A stretch of DNA of 46,844 nucleotides from Ramlibacter sp. (GTDB lineage: Bacteria > Pseudomonadota > Gammaproteobacteria > Burkholderiales > Burkholderiaceae_C): positions 1 to 46,844 of the forward strand of contig NZ_JACCWG010000084.1 in the NCBI RefSeq assembly GCF_013697775.1, written 5' to 3'. Numbering within the stretch: the stretch's first letter is position 1; each line of letters begins with the position of its first letter. Below are positions 10,200-17,909 of the stretch, in pieces. The translations under genes were made by a program, and so were the position numbers. Under the pieces are notes generated by a model. It was not told the origin of the DNA. It ran no database searches and saw only the letters and a program-made list of their open reading frames with translations.

Positions 10200-10663
10200 C
10201 GGGACAGGCGCCGGGCGGCACCGAGCCGCTCATCCTGGTGGTCGACGACAACCCCGACCACCGCGAGCTGATCGTCGCGTCGCTGGCCGATTGCACCGAC
10301 CGCGCGCGCATCGTCACGGCCGAGGGCGGCGAGGCGGCGCTGGACTACCTGTTCGCGCGCGGGCCGCACGCGCAGCGCGACACGCGCCACCAGCCCAGGC
10401 TGGTGATCCTCGATATGAAGATGGGCGCGGTCGACGGACTGACCGTGCTCAAGGCCATTCGCGCCAATGTCCACACGGCCGCGCTGCCGGTGGTGATGCT
10501 GTCGGCCGGGGCCGAGAAGGCCGAGCTGGATCGCTGCTACGAAGCCGGCGCCAACAGCGTGGTGCGCAAGAGCATCGACTTCGACGACCTGCGCCGCAAG
10601 ATGGCCAAGGTCTACGAGTTCTGGATCACGGTCAACGAGGCGAACCGGCACTCACGGGTGTAA
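10196..10663 (+). CDS. Single-domain response regulator (CheY/Rcp1-like receiver)
   Basis: A 155-residue protein that is only a receiver domain. The acidic pair is Asp17/Asp18 in LVVDDNPDH, the phosphoacceptor is Asp73 in LVILDMKMGAVDGL, the switch serine is Ser103 in MLSAGAEK and the conserved lysine is Lys125 in VVRKSIDF. The insertion between beta2 and alpha2 and the ILDMKM pattern resemble the Rcp1-type receivers used with phytochrome-like kinases. The ATG at 10196 overlaps the cupin stop. There is no output domain and no adjacent kinase; two hybrid kinases lie 20 kb away. The partner kinase cannot be named from the sequence. Confidence 0.9.
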   Translation: MTGQAPGGTEPLILVVDDNPDHRELIVASLADCTDRARIVTAEGGEAALDYLFARGPHAQRDTRHQPRLVILDMKMGAVDGLTVLKAIRANVHTAALPVVMLSAGAEKAELDRCYEAGANSVVRKSIDFDDLRRKMAKVYEFWITVNEANRHSRV

Positions 10664-10777
10664 GCCCCGGCGCGCCCTAAAAAAATTCGCCTGTGCTGTA
10701 ATGAATTGCCGCTGCGGAACGACGGTTCCCGCAGGGGCGCGTGTCTCTGCTCGTCCATAACAACAAGCCTCGGCAGA

Positions 10778-12037
10778 ATGTCAGCAAATCCATCGTCCGT
10801 CGTTTCCAGATCCTCCGTGCGCGACTCCGCGCGCCAGGCATTGGCGTTGCGCTTCGCGCAGGTGCGCGCCCGCACCAGGGAGCTTGCCGCGCCGCTGTCC
10901 GCCGAGGACCAGTGCGTGCAGTCCATGCCCGACGCGAGCCCGACAAAATGGCACCTCGCGCACACCAGCTGGTTCTTCGAGGCCGTGGTGCTCTCCGCGC
11001 ATGCCGAGGGCTACACGCCGTTCGACGCGCGCTATTTCCATCTCTTCAATTCCTATTACGAATCGCTCGGTCCGCGCCACCCGCGGCCGCAGCGCGGCCT
11101 GCTCACGCGGCCCAGCGTGGATGAGGTGCTTGTGTACCGCACCCATGTGGACGCGGCGATGCAGCGCTTCCTCACGCAAGCCGATGACGCCGCCTGGAGC
11201 GCCGCCGCGCGCCTGGTCGAGCTGGGGCTGCACCATGAGGAACAGCACCAGGAACTCATCCTCACCGACATCCTGCACATGCTGTCGTGCAACCCGCTGC
11301 TGCCGGCCTACCGGAAAGCGGACGCGCCGGCATTGCGCTTGGCCGCGGGCGTGCCCGCGCTGCGCTGGCTGGACGGTGCGGGTGGCGTGGTCGAGATCGG
11401 CCATGCGCAAGAGGCCTTCGCCTTCGACAACGAAACACCGCGGCACAGCAGGCTGCTGCCGTCCTACCAGATCGCGGACCGGCTGGTCACCTGCGGCGAG
11501 TTCGCCGGATTCATTGCCGACGGCGGCTACGAACAGCCCATGCTGTGGCTGTCCGACGGCTGGGCCGCGGTGCAGCAGCAGGGCTGGAAAGCACCGGCCT
11601 ACTGGCTCGCGCCCGGCGATGCGCGCGCGCCGTCCGACGATTGGCAGGTGTTCGGCCTGGACGGCGTGCGCCCGCTGGATGCGGCGGCACCCGTCAGCCA
11701 GCTGAGCTTCTATGAAGCCGCGGCCTATGCGCAATGGGCGGGCGCGCGGCTGCCGACCGAATTCGAATGGGAAGCCGCGTATGGCCTGCCGGGCATCTCG
11801 CAGATGAGCGGCCACGTGTGGCAGTGGACGCGCTCGTCCTATGACCCGTACCCCGGGTTCCGGCCGCTGTCGGGCGCGGTGAGCGAATACAACGGCAAGT
11901 TCATGGTCGGCCAGCTGGTGCTGCGCGGCGGCAGCATCGCCACGCCGCCGGACCATGCGCGGCCGACGTACCGCAATTTCTTTCCCCCGGGCACCCGCTG
12001 GCAGTTCAGCGGCCTGCGGCTGGCCCGGGACGCATGA
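10778..12037 (+). CDS. egtB: Ergothioneine biosynthesis protein EgtB (sulfoxide synthase)
   Basis: A 419-residue non-haem iron enzyme that joins trimethylhistidine to a sulfur donor (cysteine or gamma-glutamylcysteine) and oxidises it. The N-terminal DinB-like domain carries PTKWHLAHTSWFFE (residues 55-68) and the iron ligands HxxxHxE (His153, His157, Glu159 in HHEEQHQE). The C-terminal FGE-sulfatase-type domain contains LPTEFEWEAAY, MSGHVWQWTRSSY and LRGGSIATP. I take the ATG at 10778; a TTG 72 bases upstream would add an atypical extension. No egtA or egtC gene is nearby, which fits a cysteine-using (type II) EgtB, but this is inference. The stop overlaps the egtD start. Confidence 0.93.
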   Translation: MSANPSSVVSRSSVRDSARQALALRFAQVRARTRELAAPLSAEDQCVQSMPDASPTKWHLAHTSWFFEAVVLSAHAEGYTPFDARYFHLFNSYYESLGPRHPRPQRGLLTRPSVDEVLVYRTHVDAAMQRFLTQADDAAWSAAARLVELGLHHEEQHQELILTDILHMLSCNPLLPAYRKADAPALRLAAGVPALRWLDGAGGVVEIGHAQEAFAFDNETPRHSRLLPSYQIADRLVTCGEFAGFIADGGYEQPMLWLSDGWAAVQQQGWKAPAYWLAPGDARAPSDDWQVFGLDGVRPLDAAAPVSQLSFYEAAAYAQWAGARLPTEFEWEAAYGLPGISQMSGHVWQWTRSSYDPYPGFRPLSGAVSEYNGKFMVGQLVLRGGSIATPPDHARPTYRNFFPPGTRWQFSGLRLARDA

Positions 12038-13023
12038 TGCGCGCGGGCCAACTGATGGAGCGGCAGGACGGCGCGCCGCAAGCACAGGACGCGCAGCCGG
12101 ACGACGGCGCCTTCGCGCAGGACATGGCCGCCATGCTGGCGCACCGGCCGCGCGGCATCTCGCCGAAATACTTCTACGACGCAGAAGGCTCGCGCCTGTT
12201 CGACCGCATCTGCGAGCTGCCCGAGTACTACCCCACGCGCACCGAACTCGGCATCCTGCAACAGCAGGCCGGCGAGATCGCGAAGCTGGCCGGCCCGCGC
12301 GCGGAAATCGTCGAATTCGGTGCCGGCTCGCTGCTGAAGGTGCGGCTGCTGCTGGATGCCTTCGATCGGCCGGCGCGCTACCTGCCGATCGATATCTCCG
12401 GCGACCACCTGGCCGATGCCGCCGCGCTGCTGCGCCGCGACTACGCCGGGCTGGACGTGCAGCCGGTCGCGGCCGACTACACGCGCCGCCTGCTGCTGCC
12501 GGCACCGCTGCCCGGCGCAGGCCAGCGCGTGGGTTTTTTCCCGGGCTCCACGCTGGGCAACTTCACGCCGGATGAAGCGCTGCACTTCCTGCAGGTGGCC
12601 GCCCAGGTGCTGGGTGGCGGCGCGCTGCTGCTGGGCGCCGACCTGGTCAAGAACCCGGCGGTGCTGCATGCCGCGTACAACGACGCGCAGGGCGTGACGG
12701 CGGCGTTCAACCTCAACCTGCTGGCGCGCGCCAACCGCGAGCTGGGCACCGACTTCGACCTGGCCGGCTTCGCGCACTACGCGTTCTACAACGCGCCGCA
12801 GTCGCGCATCGAAATGCACCTGGTAAGCATGCGGCGCCAATCGGTGACGCTGGCGGGCCGCGCGTTCGACTGGGCCGAGGGCGAGACGCTGCACACCGAG
12901 AACTCGTACAAGTTCACCATCGACGGCCTGCGCGCGCTGGCGGTGCGCGCGGGTTTCCGCCCCGGGCCGGTCTGGACCGATCCGGAGCGCCTGTTCAGCG
13001 TGCACTGGCTGCACGCGCCATGA
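12034..13023 (+). CDS. egtD: L-histidine N-alpha-methyltransferase EgtD
   Basis: A 329-residue SAM-dependent methyltransferase that trimethylates histidine to hercynine, the first step of ergothioneine synthesis. Family hallmarks are HRPRGISPKYFYDAEGS, CELPEYYPTRTE, the SAM-binding VEFGAGSLLKVRLLL, FPGSTLGNF and ENSYKFTIDGL. Length matches the family (about 320-330). The ATGA overlap with egtB at 12034-12037 implies translational coupling. EgtB and EgtD together make hercynyl-cysteine sulfoxide. The C-S lyase needed to finish ergothioneine (EgtE or a host lyase) is not in this window. Confidence 0.95.
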   Translation: MMRAGQLMERQDGAPQAQDAQPDDGAFAQDMAAMLAHRPRGISPKYFYDAEGSRLFDRICELPEYYPTRTELGILQQQAGEIAKLAGPRAEIVEFGAGSLLKVRLLLDAFDRPARYLPIDISGDHLADAAALLRRDYAGLDVQPVAADYTRRLLLPAPLPGAGQRVGFFPGSTLGNFTPDEALHFLQVAAQVLGGGALLLGADLVKNPAVLHAAYNDAQGVTAAFNLNLLARANRELGTDFDLAGFAHYAFYNAPQSRIEMHLVSMRRQSVTLAGRAFDWAEGETLHTENSYKFTIDGLRALAVRAGFRPGPVWTDPERLFSVHWLHAP

Positions 13024-13048
13024 GGCATCACCGCCTGGAGGACGAGAG

Positions 13049-13330
13049 ATGAAAGCAATCTGGAACGGCGTGGTCGTGGCCGAAAGCGACGACACGGTGC
13101 TGGTCGAGGGCAACCACTATTTCCCGGCGAGCGCGCTCAAGCACGAGTACGTGAGCTTCAGCAACAACCACACGGTGTGCCCGTGGAAGGGCACGGCCAG
13201 TTACTACTCGCTGCTGGTCAACGGCGAACTCAACCCCGAGTGCGCCTGGTACTACCCCGATCCCAAGCCGGAAGCCGAGATGGTCAAGGACCGCATCGCG
13301 TTCTGGAAGGGCGTGAAGGTCGAGGCCTGA
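13049..13330 (+). CDS. DUF427 family protein
   Basis: A 93-residue protein matching the DUF427 family, small beta-rich proteins of unknown function. The conserved signature is visible: VVVAESDDTVLVEGNHYFP, the WKG-containing stretch TVCPWKGTASYYS, and CAWYYPDPKPEA near the C-terminus. A strong GGAGG at 13037-13041 sets the ATG at 13049. It begins 25 bases after egtD on the same strand and is probably the third gene of that operon. I cannot assign a reaction. Confidence 0.9.
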   Translation: MKAIWNGVVVAESDDTVLVEGNHYFPASALKHEYVSFSNNHTVCPWKGTASYYSLLVNGELNPECAWYYPDPKPEAEMVKDRIAFWKGVKVEA

Positions 13331-13378
13331 GCGTCCCGGTGCGAGAAGGCGCGGCGGCGGCGCGTTAAGCTCGGCGCC

Positions 13379-14107
13379 ATGATGCTGAGTCCCGCCTACA
13401 CCTATCCCGAGCAGTTGCCCACCGTGATGCGCCAGCAGGGCTACGCGGTGCTGAGCCCGCAGGGCGTGGCGCAGCTGTCGGATTGCGACATGCAGCAGCT
13501 GGACCGGCTGCGCGGCGCCTGGGACGACCTGCCGCCGGACAACTACCTGAAGGACGGCGGCAAGTACCGCCGGCGCCGGCATTCCTGCTTCGTGGTGGAA
13601 GGCGAGCGGGTCACGCCGGCGCCGCACCGCGCGCACTGGCAGCCGGTGGAATACAACGCGCTGCACGGCGGCATGCAGCGCTGGTTCGATCCGATCCCGC
13701 CGGCCGTGGCCGACGACACGGCCTGGCGCTGCCTGCTGCGCGCAGTGGCGCGCGTGAGCTCGCAGCTGAAGGGCGCGCGGCCCTGGTACGTGGAAGCGCA
13801 CCAGTTCCGCATCGACACCGAAGGCGGCATCGGCCGGCCCACGCCCGAAGGCGCGCACCGCGACGGCGTGGACATGGTGGCGGTGTTCCTGGTGGGCCGC
13901 ACCGGCATCAAGGGCGGCGAGACCCGCGTGTTCCAGGCCGACGGCCCGGCCGGCCAGCGCTTCACGCTTACCGAGCCCTGGAGCCTGCTGCTGGTGGACG
14001 ACGAGCGCGTGATCCACGAGTCCACGCCGATCCAGCCGCAAGACGCCGCCGGCCACCGCGACACGCTGGTGCTGACCTACCGCGCGGACGGCTTCCAGGG
14101 CGGCTGA
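13379..14107 (+). CDS. 2-oxoglutarate/Fe(II)-dependent dioxygenase family protein
   Basis: A 242-residue protein of the 2OG-Fe dioxygenase family that includes amino-acid hydroxylases such as bacterial isoleucine dioxygenase. The facial triad is visible as His160 and Asp162 in EGAHRDGVDM and distal His213 in ERVIHESTPI. An arginine in HRDTLVLTYRAD is placed to bind 2-oxoglutarate. It follows the DUF427 gene by 48 bases on the same strand, so it may belong to the egt transcript. Substrate unknown; a free amino acid or an ergothioneine-related imidazole is possible by context only. The start could be either of two adjacent ATG codons (13379 or 13382). Confidence 0.82.
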   Translation: MMLSPAYTYPEQLPTVMRQQGYAVLSPQGVAQLSDCDMQQLDRLRGAWDDLPPDNYLKDGGKYRRRRHSCFVVEGERVTPAPHRAHWQPVEYNALHGGMQRWFDPIPPAVADDTAWRCLLRAVARVSSQLKGARPWYVEAHQFRIDTEGGIGRPTPEGAHRDGVDMVAVFLVGRTGIKGGETRVFQADGPAGQRFTLTEPWSLLLVDDERVIHESTPIQPQDAAGHRDTLVLTYRADGFQGG

Positions 14108-14114
14108 GGCGCGT

Positions 14115-15044
14115 TCATCCGCCGCTGTTCGCCGCGATGCAGCGCGGGGCGTCGCCGAACAGCGCCTGCCAGGCCTCGCGGTCGTGCGCGGGAACGATGG
14201 CGATCTCCGGATGTTCGCGGTGGAACGCGGCCAGGCGCCGCACGGCGGCATCGGTCGCCGGGCCGTCGTCGTCCGCGAACGCGCGCAGCTGCGCGCTCTT
14301 GGGCAGTCCGCGCTCGATGGCTTCGGACACGTAGGCCGCGTCGCCGATGTGGAACACGCGGCGCGTGCCCAGGGTCACGAACACGCCGACGCTGCGCGGC
14401 GTGTGGCCCGGCAGCGGAACGACGACGACCGAGCCGTCGCCGTGCAGGTCGAACGAGCTGTCGAAGCCCAGATATGGTCGCGCGCTGAACGCGATGTCGC
14501 GCAGCCGCGGGCTCACCGCACGGATGTTGCTGGCCGCGACCACGTCGGGCGTGCGCAGCTGCGCCTGCAGGTAGGCGCGCTCGGCCGGCGCCACCAGCAC
14601 CGGCGTGGGCGCCAGGTCGGCGGCGCCGCCCATGTGGTCGTAGTGCGTGTGCGTGGGCAGGATCCAGGCGAGCGACTGCGGCGCATGGCCGGCGCGCCGC
14701 AGCGCCTCGGGCGCCGACAGCCGCCACTGCAGCCCGCCGATGACGCGCTCGGCCATCGGCCGCTTCTGCGGCGACAGCTCCGCCATTTCGGCCAGAGCGT
14801 TGGCACTCCAGCCGGCGTCGATCAGCACGTCGCCGCGCGGATGCCGCACCAGCAGGCCCGAGGCGGTGTTGGGCCAGACCGCGCGCGTGGCGCCGGCGGC
14901 ACCCAGCGCGCCCGGCACTTCGCCGCGGCTGAATTCGACCCAGCACAGCTGCGAGGCGCCGGCCGCGGAGGTGGTGGCGGTGGGCGCGGCGCAGGCGGCG
15001 AGCAGCAGCGCCGCGGCGGCCAGGGAAACGGCGGTGCGGATCAT
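14115..15044 (-). CDS. Metallo-beta-lactamase-fold hydrolase, predicted lipoprotein
   Basis: A 309-residue protein. The N-terminus is a lipoprotein signal with lipobox LLLAAC (Cys18), so it is probably anchored in an envelope membrane. The zinc motif is HTHYDH (His131, His133, Asp135, His136), followed by a GHTPRSVGVFV loop, HIGDAAYV and PAHDREAW, as in lactonase- and glyoxalase-II-type members. Its start overlaps the stop of the NTF2-like gene (ATGA, 15041-15044), so the two form an operon that is divergent from a TetR gene. The substrate is not evident; quorum-signal or xenobiotic lactones are possible for this fold but not shown. Confidence 0.85.
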   Translation of the reverse strand: MIRTAVSLAAAALLLAACAAPTATTSAAGASQLCWVEFSRGEVPGALGAAGATRAVWPNTASGLLVRHPRGDVLIDAGWSANALAEMAELSPQKRPMAERVIGGLQWRLSAPEALRRAGHAPQSLAWILPTHTHYDHMGGAADLAPTPVLVAPAERAYLQAQLRTPDVVAASNIRAVSPRLRDIAFSARPYLGFDSSFDLHGDGSVVVVPLPGHTPRSVGVFVTLGTRRVFHIGDAAYVSEAIERGLPKSAQLRAFADDDGPATDAAVRRLAAFHREHPEIAIVPAHDREAWQALFGDAPRCIAANSGG

Positions 15045-15475
15045 GCGTGCTCCTTCAGTGCGCGCGCGATGTCCTGCGCCTGGCGCTGCGTATCCCAGAA
15101 CGCCTGGCTTTCCACGGTCTTGCCCTCGCGCAGGATCACGCGGTCCACGCCGCGCCAGTGCAGCGGCGCGCCGCGCACGGTGGCGTGCGCATCCCATTCG
15201 ACGAACACCGCGTCGCCGGCGACGGCCCAGCGCGCCACCTCCAGGCGCAGGTCGGGTACGCGCTGCAGCATCGACTGGAAGTGCGCGACGACCTCCTCGC
15301 GGCTGCCCGGGCGCTCCATCGGCGGGATCAGGTTGCGGGTGTCCTCGTGCATCAGGTCGCGCAGCGCCTGCGGGTCGGGCGTGCTCCAGCGGGCGGCGAA
15401 GCGCCGCACCCAGTCGGCTGCGGCTTCGAACTGCTGCGAGGACGTGGCGGAAGAAAAGAGAGAAGGGGATTCCAT
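15041..15475 (-). CDS. Nuclear transport factor 2 / SnoaL-like family protein
   Basis: A 144-residue protein with the NTF2-like cone fold seen in FEAAADWVRRFAARWSTPD, LRDLMHEDTRNLIPP, GSREEVVAHFQSML, VFVEWDAHATV and HWRGVDRVILREGK. Family members are small hydrolases, isomerases or ligand binders. It is the first gene of a two-gene operon with the metallo-beta-lactamase-fold lipoprotein and is divergent from the TetR gene. No good Shine-Dalgarno precedes the ATG at 15475. Function unknown. Confidence 0.82.
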   Translation of the reverse strand: MESPSLFSSATSSQQFEAAADWVRRFAARWSTPDPQALRDLMHEDTRNLIPPMERPGSREEVVAHFQSMLQRVPDLRLEVARWAVAGDAVFVEWDAHATVRGAPLHWRGVDRVILREGKTVESQAFWDTQRQAQDIARALKEHA

Positions 15476-15510
15476 GGCGATGCTCCATCGGTGCGGCGGG
15501 CGCCGCGTTG

Positions 15511-15543
15511 CGTACCGTTGATTAATTACATACCAACGGTACG
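15511..15543. promoter_or_regulatory. Palindromic candidate TetR operator
   Basis: CGTACCGTTG (15511-15520) and CAACGGTACG (15534-15543) are perfect 10-base inverted repeats around a 13-base AT-rich centre (ATTAATTACATAC). The site lies in the 86-base spacer between the divergent NTF2-like and TetR genes. This is where a TetR protein would repress both directions. Symmetry and position are directly visible; binding is inferred. Confidence 0.7.
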
Positions 15544-15561
15544 GATAGTACCATCGGAACG

Positions 15562-16233
15562 ATGCCCGTCAAACCGAAGGCCGCCGCCGCCGCTTCCGAG
15601 CCCCCGCTCACCCCGCCTCGCAGCCGCCGCGAGGAATACACCGACAGCACGCGCGGCGCGCTGCTGGACGCCGCGCGCGGGCTGTTCGTCTCCACCGGCT
15701 ACCACCAGACCAGCACCGAAGCGGTGGTGACCGCCGCGCGCGTGACCAAGGGCGCGCTGTACCACCACTTCGCGGACAAGGCGGCGCTGCTGGAGGCGCT
15801 GGTGGTCCAGCTGCAGCAGCAGGCGGCCGCGCGGATGAACGCACGCGCCGTCAAGGAAAAGACGCTGTGGCTGCGCCTGCGCGCCGCCTGCGAGAGCTAC
15901 CTGGACATCTGCACCGAGCACGACTACCAGCAGCTGGTGATCCGCGACGCGCCGGCGGCGCTCGGCGTCGAGCGCGCGGGCGCGATCGGCGAGCAGTACG
16001 TGATCGGCCCGATGGTGCGCGTGATGGAAAAGCTGAAGGCCGACGGCGAGCTCGACGTCGGCGATGCGCGCCTGGCCGGGCGGATGATCGCGCGCATGCT
16101 GTGCGAGGCGGCCGAGCTGCTGGCGCAGGAGCCGCAGCCGGCGCGCATGCGCAAGGAGGCGCTGTCCAACCTGTCGCGCGTGCTGGAGGCGTTCCGGCCG
16201 CCCGCCGCCGCCGCCTCAGGCCGCAAGGCCTGA
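15562..16233 (+). CDS. TetR family transcriptional regulator
   Basis: A 223-residue regulator. The N-terminal helix-turn-helix is typical: TRGALLDAARGLFVSTGYHQTS, then VVTAARVTKGALYHHFADKAALLEAL. The C-terminal ligand-binding domain is helical and not similar to a named group by eye. Ala/Pro-rich extensions flank it at both ends. It is divergent from the NTF2-like/metallo-hydrolase pair, with a perfect palindrome between them, so local autoregulation and repression of the pair is the likely role. The ligand is unknown. Confidence 0.92.
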   Translation: MPVKPKAAAAASEPPLTPPRSRREEYTDSTRGALLDAARGLFVSTGYHQTSTEAVVTAARVTKGALYHHFADKAALLEALVVQLQQQAAARMNARAVKEKTLWLRLRAACESYLDICTEHDYQQLVIRDAPAALGVERAGAIGEQYVIGPMVRVMEKLKADGELDVGDARLAGRMIARMLCEAAELLAQEPQPARMRKEALSNLSRVLEAFRPPAAAASGRKA

Positions 16234-16240
16234 AGAAGGA

Positions 16241-16969
16241 TCAGTCGCGCACGTCGCCGGCCGGGTTGCTGCCGAAATCGGGCCGCGCCAGGTAGGCCAG
16301 CACGCGCGCCGCGCCGTCGTGCGGCGAGACCAGCGCGCCCTGTTCCTTCATGCCGACGAAGTTGCCGCGGTCGGGAAAGTCCCGCGGGTCGGCGCCGCGC
16401 AGCTGCACCTGCATGTCGGTGTCGATCACGCCCGGCGCCAGCGAGCACACCCGCGCGCCGTTGGGCTGCTGCGCTTCCTCCAGCGCCACGCAGCGGGTGA
16501 AATGGTCCATGCCGGCCTTGGCCGCGCAGTACGCGGCCTGCGACGCCATCGCGCGGCGGCCCAGGCCCGAGGAGATGTTGAGCACCTTGCGCGGCACGGC
16601 CCAGCCGGCGGTGGCGCGCAGGAAGGCGCCGGTCAGCAGCATCGGCGCTTCCAGGCCGACCCGCAGCGCATGGGCGAGGTCGTCGGCGGCAACGCCGCCC
16701 AGCGGCGCGATGCGCGGGATGGTGCCGGCGTTGTTGATCAGCGTGACGGAAGCGGGCTTGTCCGCGGCGCGCTGCGCCAGCCAGGCATCCAGCCGCGCGG
16801 CGACGGCCGGCGCGTCGGCCAGGTCGGCACTCCATTGCTCGCAGGCCAGGCCGGCGGCGGGCTTGCGCGCGATGCACAGCAGCTGGTGGCCGGCGGCCAG
16901 CAGCTGTTCGGCCATGGCCCGGCCCATGCCGCGCGAGGCGCCGGTGAGGATCGTCAGGGGTGCGTTCAT
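16241..16969 (-). CDS. SDR family oxidoreductase
   Basis: A 242-residue short-chain dehydrogenase/reductase. The cofactor motif is TGASRGMG (residues 9-16), NNAG lies at 79-82, and the catalytic serine and tyrosine/lysine are in NISSGLG and AAYCAAK (Tyr147, Lys151). The overall pattern (LAPGVIDTDMQ, late acidic tail) resembles sepiapterin-reductase-like members, but substrate cannot be fixed. It is convergent with the TetR gene, 7 bases away, and 20 bases downstream of the RluA-type gene on the same strand. Confidence 0.9.
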   Translation of the reverse strand: MNAPLTILTGASRGMGRAMAEQLLAAGHQLLCIARKPAAGLACEQWSADLADAPAVAARLDAWLAQRAADKPASVTLINNAGTIPRIAPLGGVAADDLAHALRVGLEAPMLLTGAFLRATAGWAVPRKVLNISSGLGRRAMASQAAYCAAKAGMDHFTRCVALEEAQQPNGARVCSLAPGVIDTDMQVQLRGADPRDFPDRGNFVGMKEQGALVSPHDGAARVLAYLARPDFGSNPAGDVRD

Positions 16970-16989
16970 CCGCGCAGTGTAAGACCCGC

Positions 16990-17643
16990 TCAGAACGGAA
17001 CGGCGCTCTGCAGCACCAGCGGCTGGCGGGTGGCCGGGTGCATCAGCTGCAGCCCGGCCGCGTGCAGCAGCAGGCGCGGCGCGCGCGCCTCGATGGCAGG
17101 CGAGGCGTACAGCGGATCGCCGACGATGGGATGGCCCAGCGCCTGCATGTGCACGCGCAGCTGGTGCGAACGGCCGGTCAGCGGCTCCAGTTCGACCCGC
17201 GTGCTGTCCGACGCCGCGTCGTAGGCGAGGGCGCGCCAGCGCGTGCGGCTGGGCCGGCCCCCGGCGTGGTCCACGCGCTGCAGCGGCCGCGCCAGCCAGT
17301 CGGCGCCGATGGGGAGATCGACCATGTCCCAGCCGGCGGCATCGGTGGTGTTCCGCAGCGCACCGGCCACGACCGCCACATAGCGCTTTCCGACCTGGCG
17401 CTGCTCGAACGCCAGGCCCAGGCGCCGCTGCATCTCGGCGCTGCGCGCCATCAGCAGCAGGCCGGAGGTGGCCATGTCAAGCCGGTGCACCACCAGCGCG
17501 TCGGGCCACAGGCGCTGCGCGCGGGCGATGGCGCAATCCTGCTTGTCGGGTCCGCGCCCCGGCACGGCCAGCAGCCCGGCGGGCTTGTCGAGGACCAGCA
17601 GGTGCTCGTCCAGGTAGACCAAGCCTTCGGATAATGCCGCCAT
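16990..17643 (-). CDS. RluA family pseudouridine synthase
   Basis: A 217-residue protein of the RluA/RsuA superfamily, which isomerises uridine in rRNA or tRNA. The catalytic aspartate is Asp56 in VVHRLDMATSGLLLMA; supporting motifs are LVLDKPAGLLAVPG, GKRYVAVV and EPLTGRSHQLRVHMQALGHP. I place the start at ATG 17643, where the protein begins MAALSEGLVYLDEHLLVLDK. An ATG at 17706 would add 21 residues and overlap the broken DUF486 gene on the other strand. The target base (rRNA or tRNA) cannot be told from sequence alone. Confidence 0.9.
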   Translation of the reverse strand: MAALSEGLVYLDEHLLVLDKPAGLLAVPGRGPDKQDCAIARAQRLWPDALVVHRLDMATSGLLLMARSAEMQRRLGLAFEQRQVGKRYVAVVAGALRNTTDAAGWDMVDLPIGADWLARPLQRVDHAGGRPSRTRWRALAYDAASDSTRVELEPLTGRSHQLRVHMQALGHPIVGDPLYASPAIEARAPRLLLHAAGLQLMHPATRQPLVLQSAVPF

Positions 17644-17671
17644 GGGCGCGATCAACTCTCTTTCCTTTTCG

Positions 17672-17850
17672 ATGCAGGCCATCCTGTTGCTGGTGGCGTC
17701 GGGCAACTCAAGATCATGCAGGAAATCATCACGCTGTCGGTGTTCCTGCCGTTCTCCGTGTACTACCTGAAGGAGCCGCTGAAACTGGATTACCTGTGGG
17801 CCGGGCTGTGCATGGTGGGCGCCGCCTATTTCATATTCCGCAACGCGTGA
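17672..17850 (+). pseudogene. DUF486 family membrane protein, broken by an internal deletion
   Basis: The N-terminus of a DUF486 protein (MQAILLLVAS, 17672-17700) is joined directly to its C-terminal half (GQLKIMQEIITLSVFLPF onward to YFIFRNA, stop at 17848-17850). Family members are about 110 residues, with roughly 50 residues between these two pieces. Here those are missing, and the two pieces are in different frames (17672 and 17701 differ by 29 bases). Translation from 17672 would hit a stop after about 33 residues. A 44-residue peptide from the internal ATG at 17716 remains possible but would lack most membrane segments. Confidence 0.78.
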
Positions 17851-17877
17851 GGCAGGAGGCGGCAGTTACACTCGCCG

Positions 17878-17895
17878 CAGTCACGAAACCGTCAC
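17878..17895 (+). promoter_or_regulatory. PHO-box-like site upstream of the phosphate uptake genes
   Basis: CAGTCACGAAACCGTCAC matches the PhoB-box pattern (two CTGTCA-type heptamers with 11-base period around an A-rich spacer) at 14 of 18 positions. GTCAC recurs at 17880 and 17891. It ends 14 bases before the DUF47 ATG. Position in front of DUF47-Pit genes supports phosphate-starvation control. Being so close to the start, it would require a very short leader. Confidence 0.5.
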
Positions 17896-17909
17896 ATTGG
17901 AGCTCCCCC

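Noticed and set aside
10706-10777. TTG start for EgtB
   Set aside because: The added 24 residues do not resemble the family, and the ATG at 10778 gives the usual N-terminus.
17634-17909. Upstream extension of the DUF47 protein
   Set aside because: The extra residues are an out-of-frame reading of the broken DUF486 gene. GGAG before ATG 17910 and the family N-terminus fix the start.
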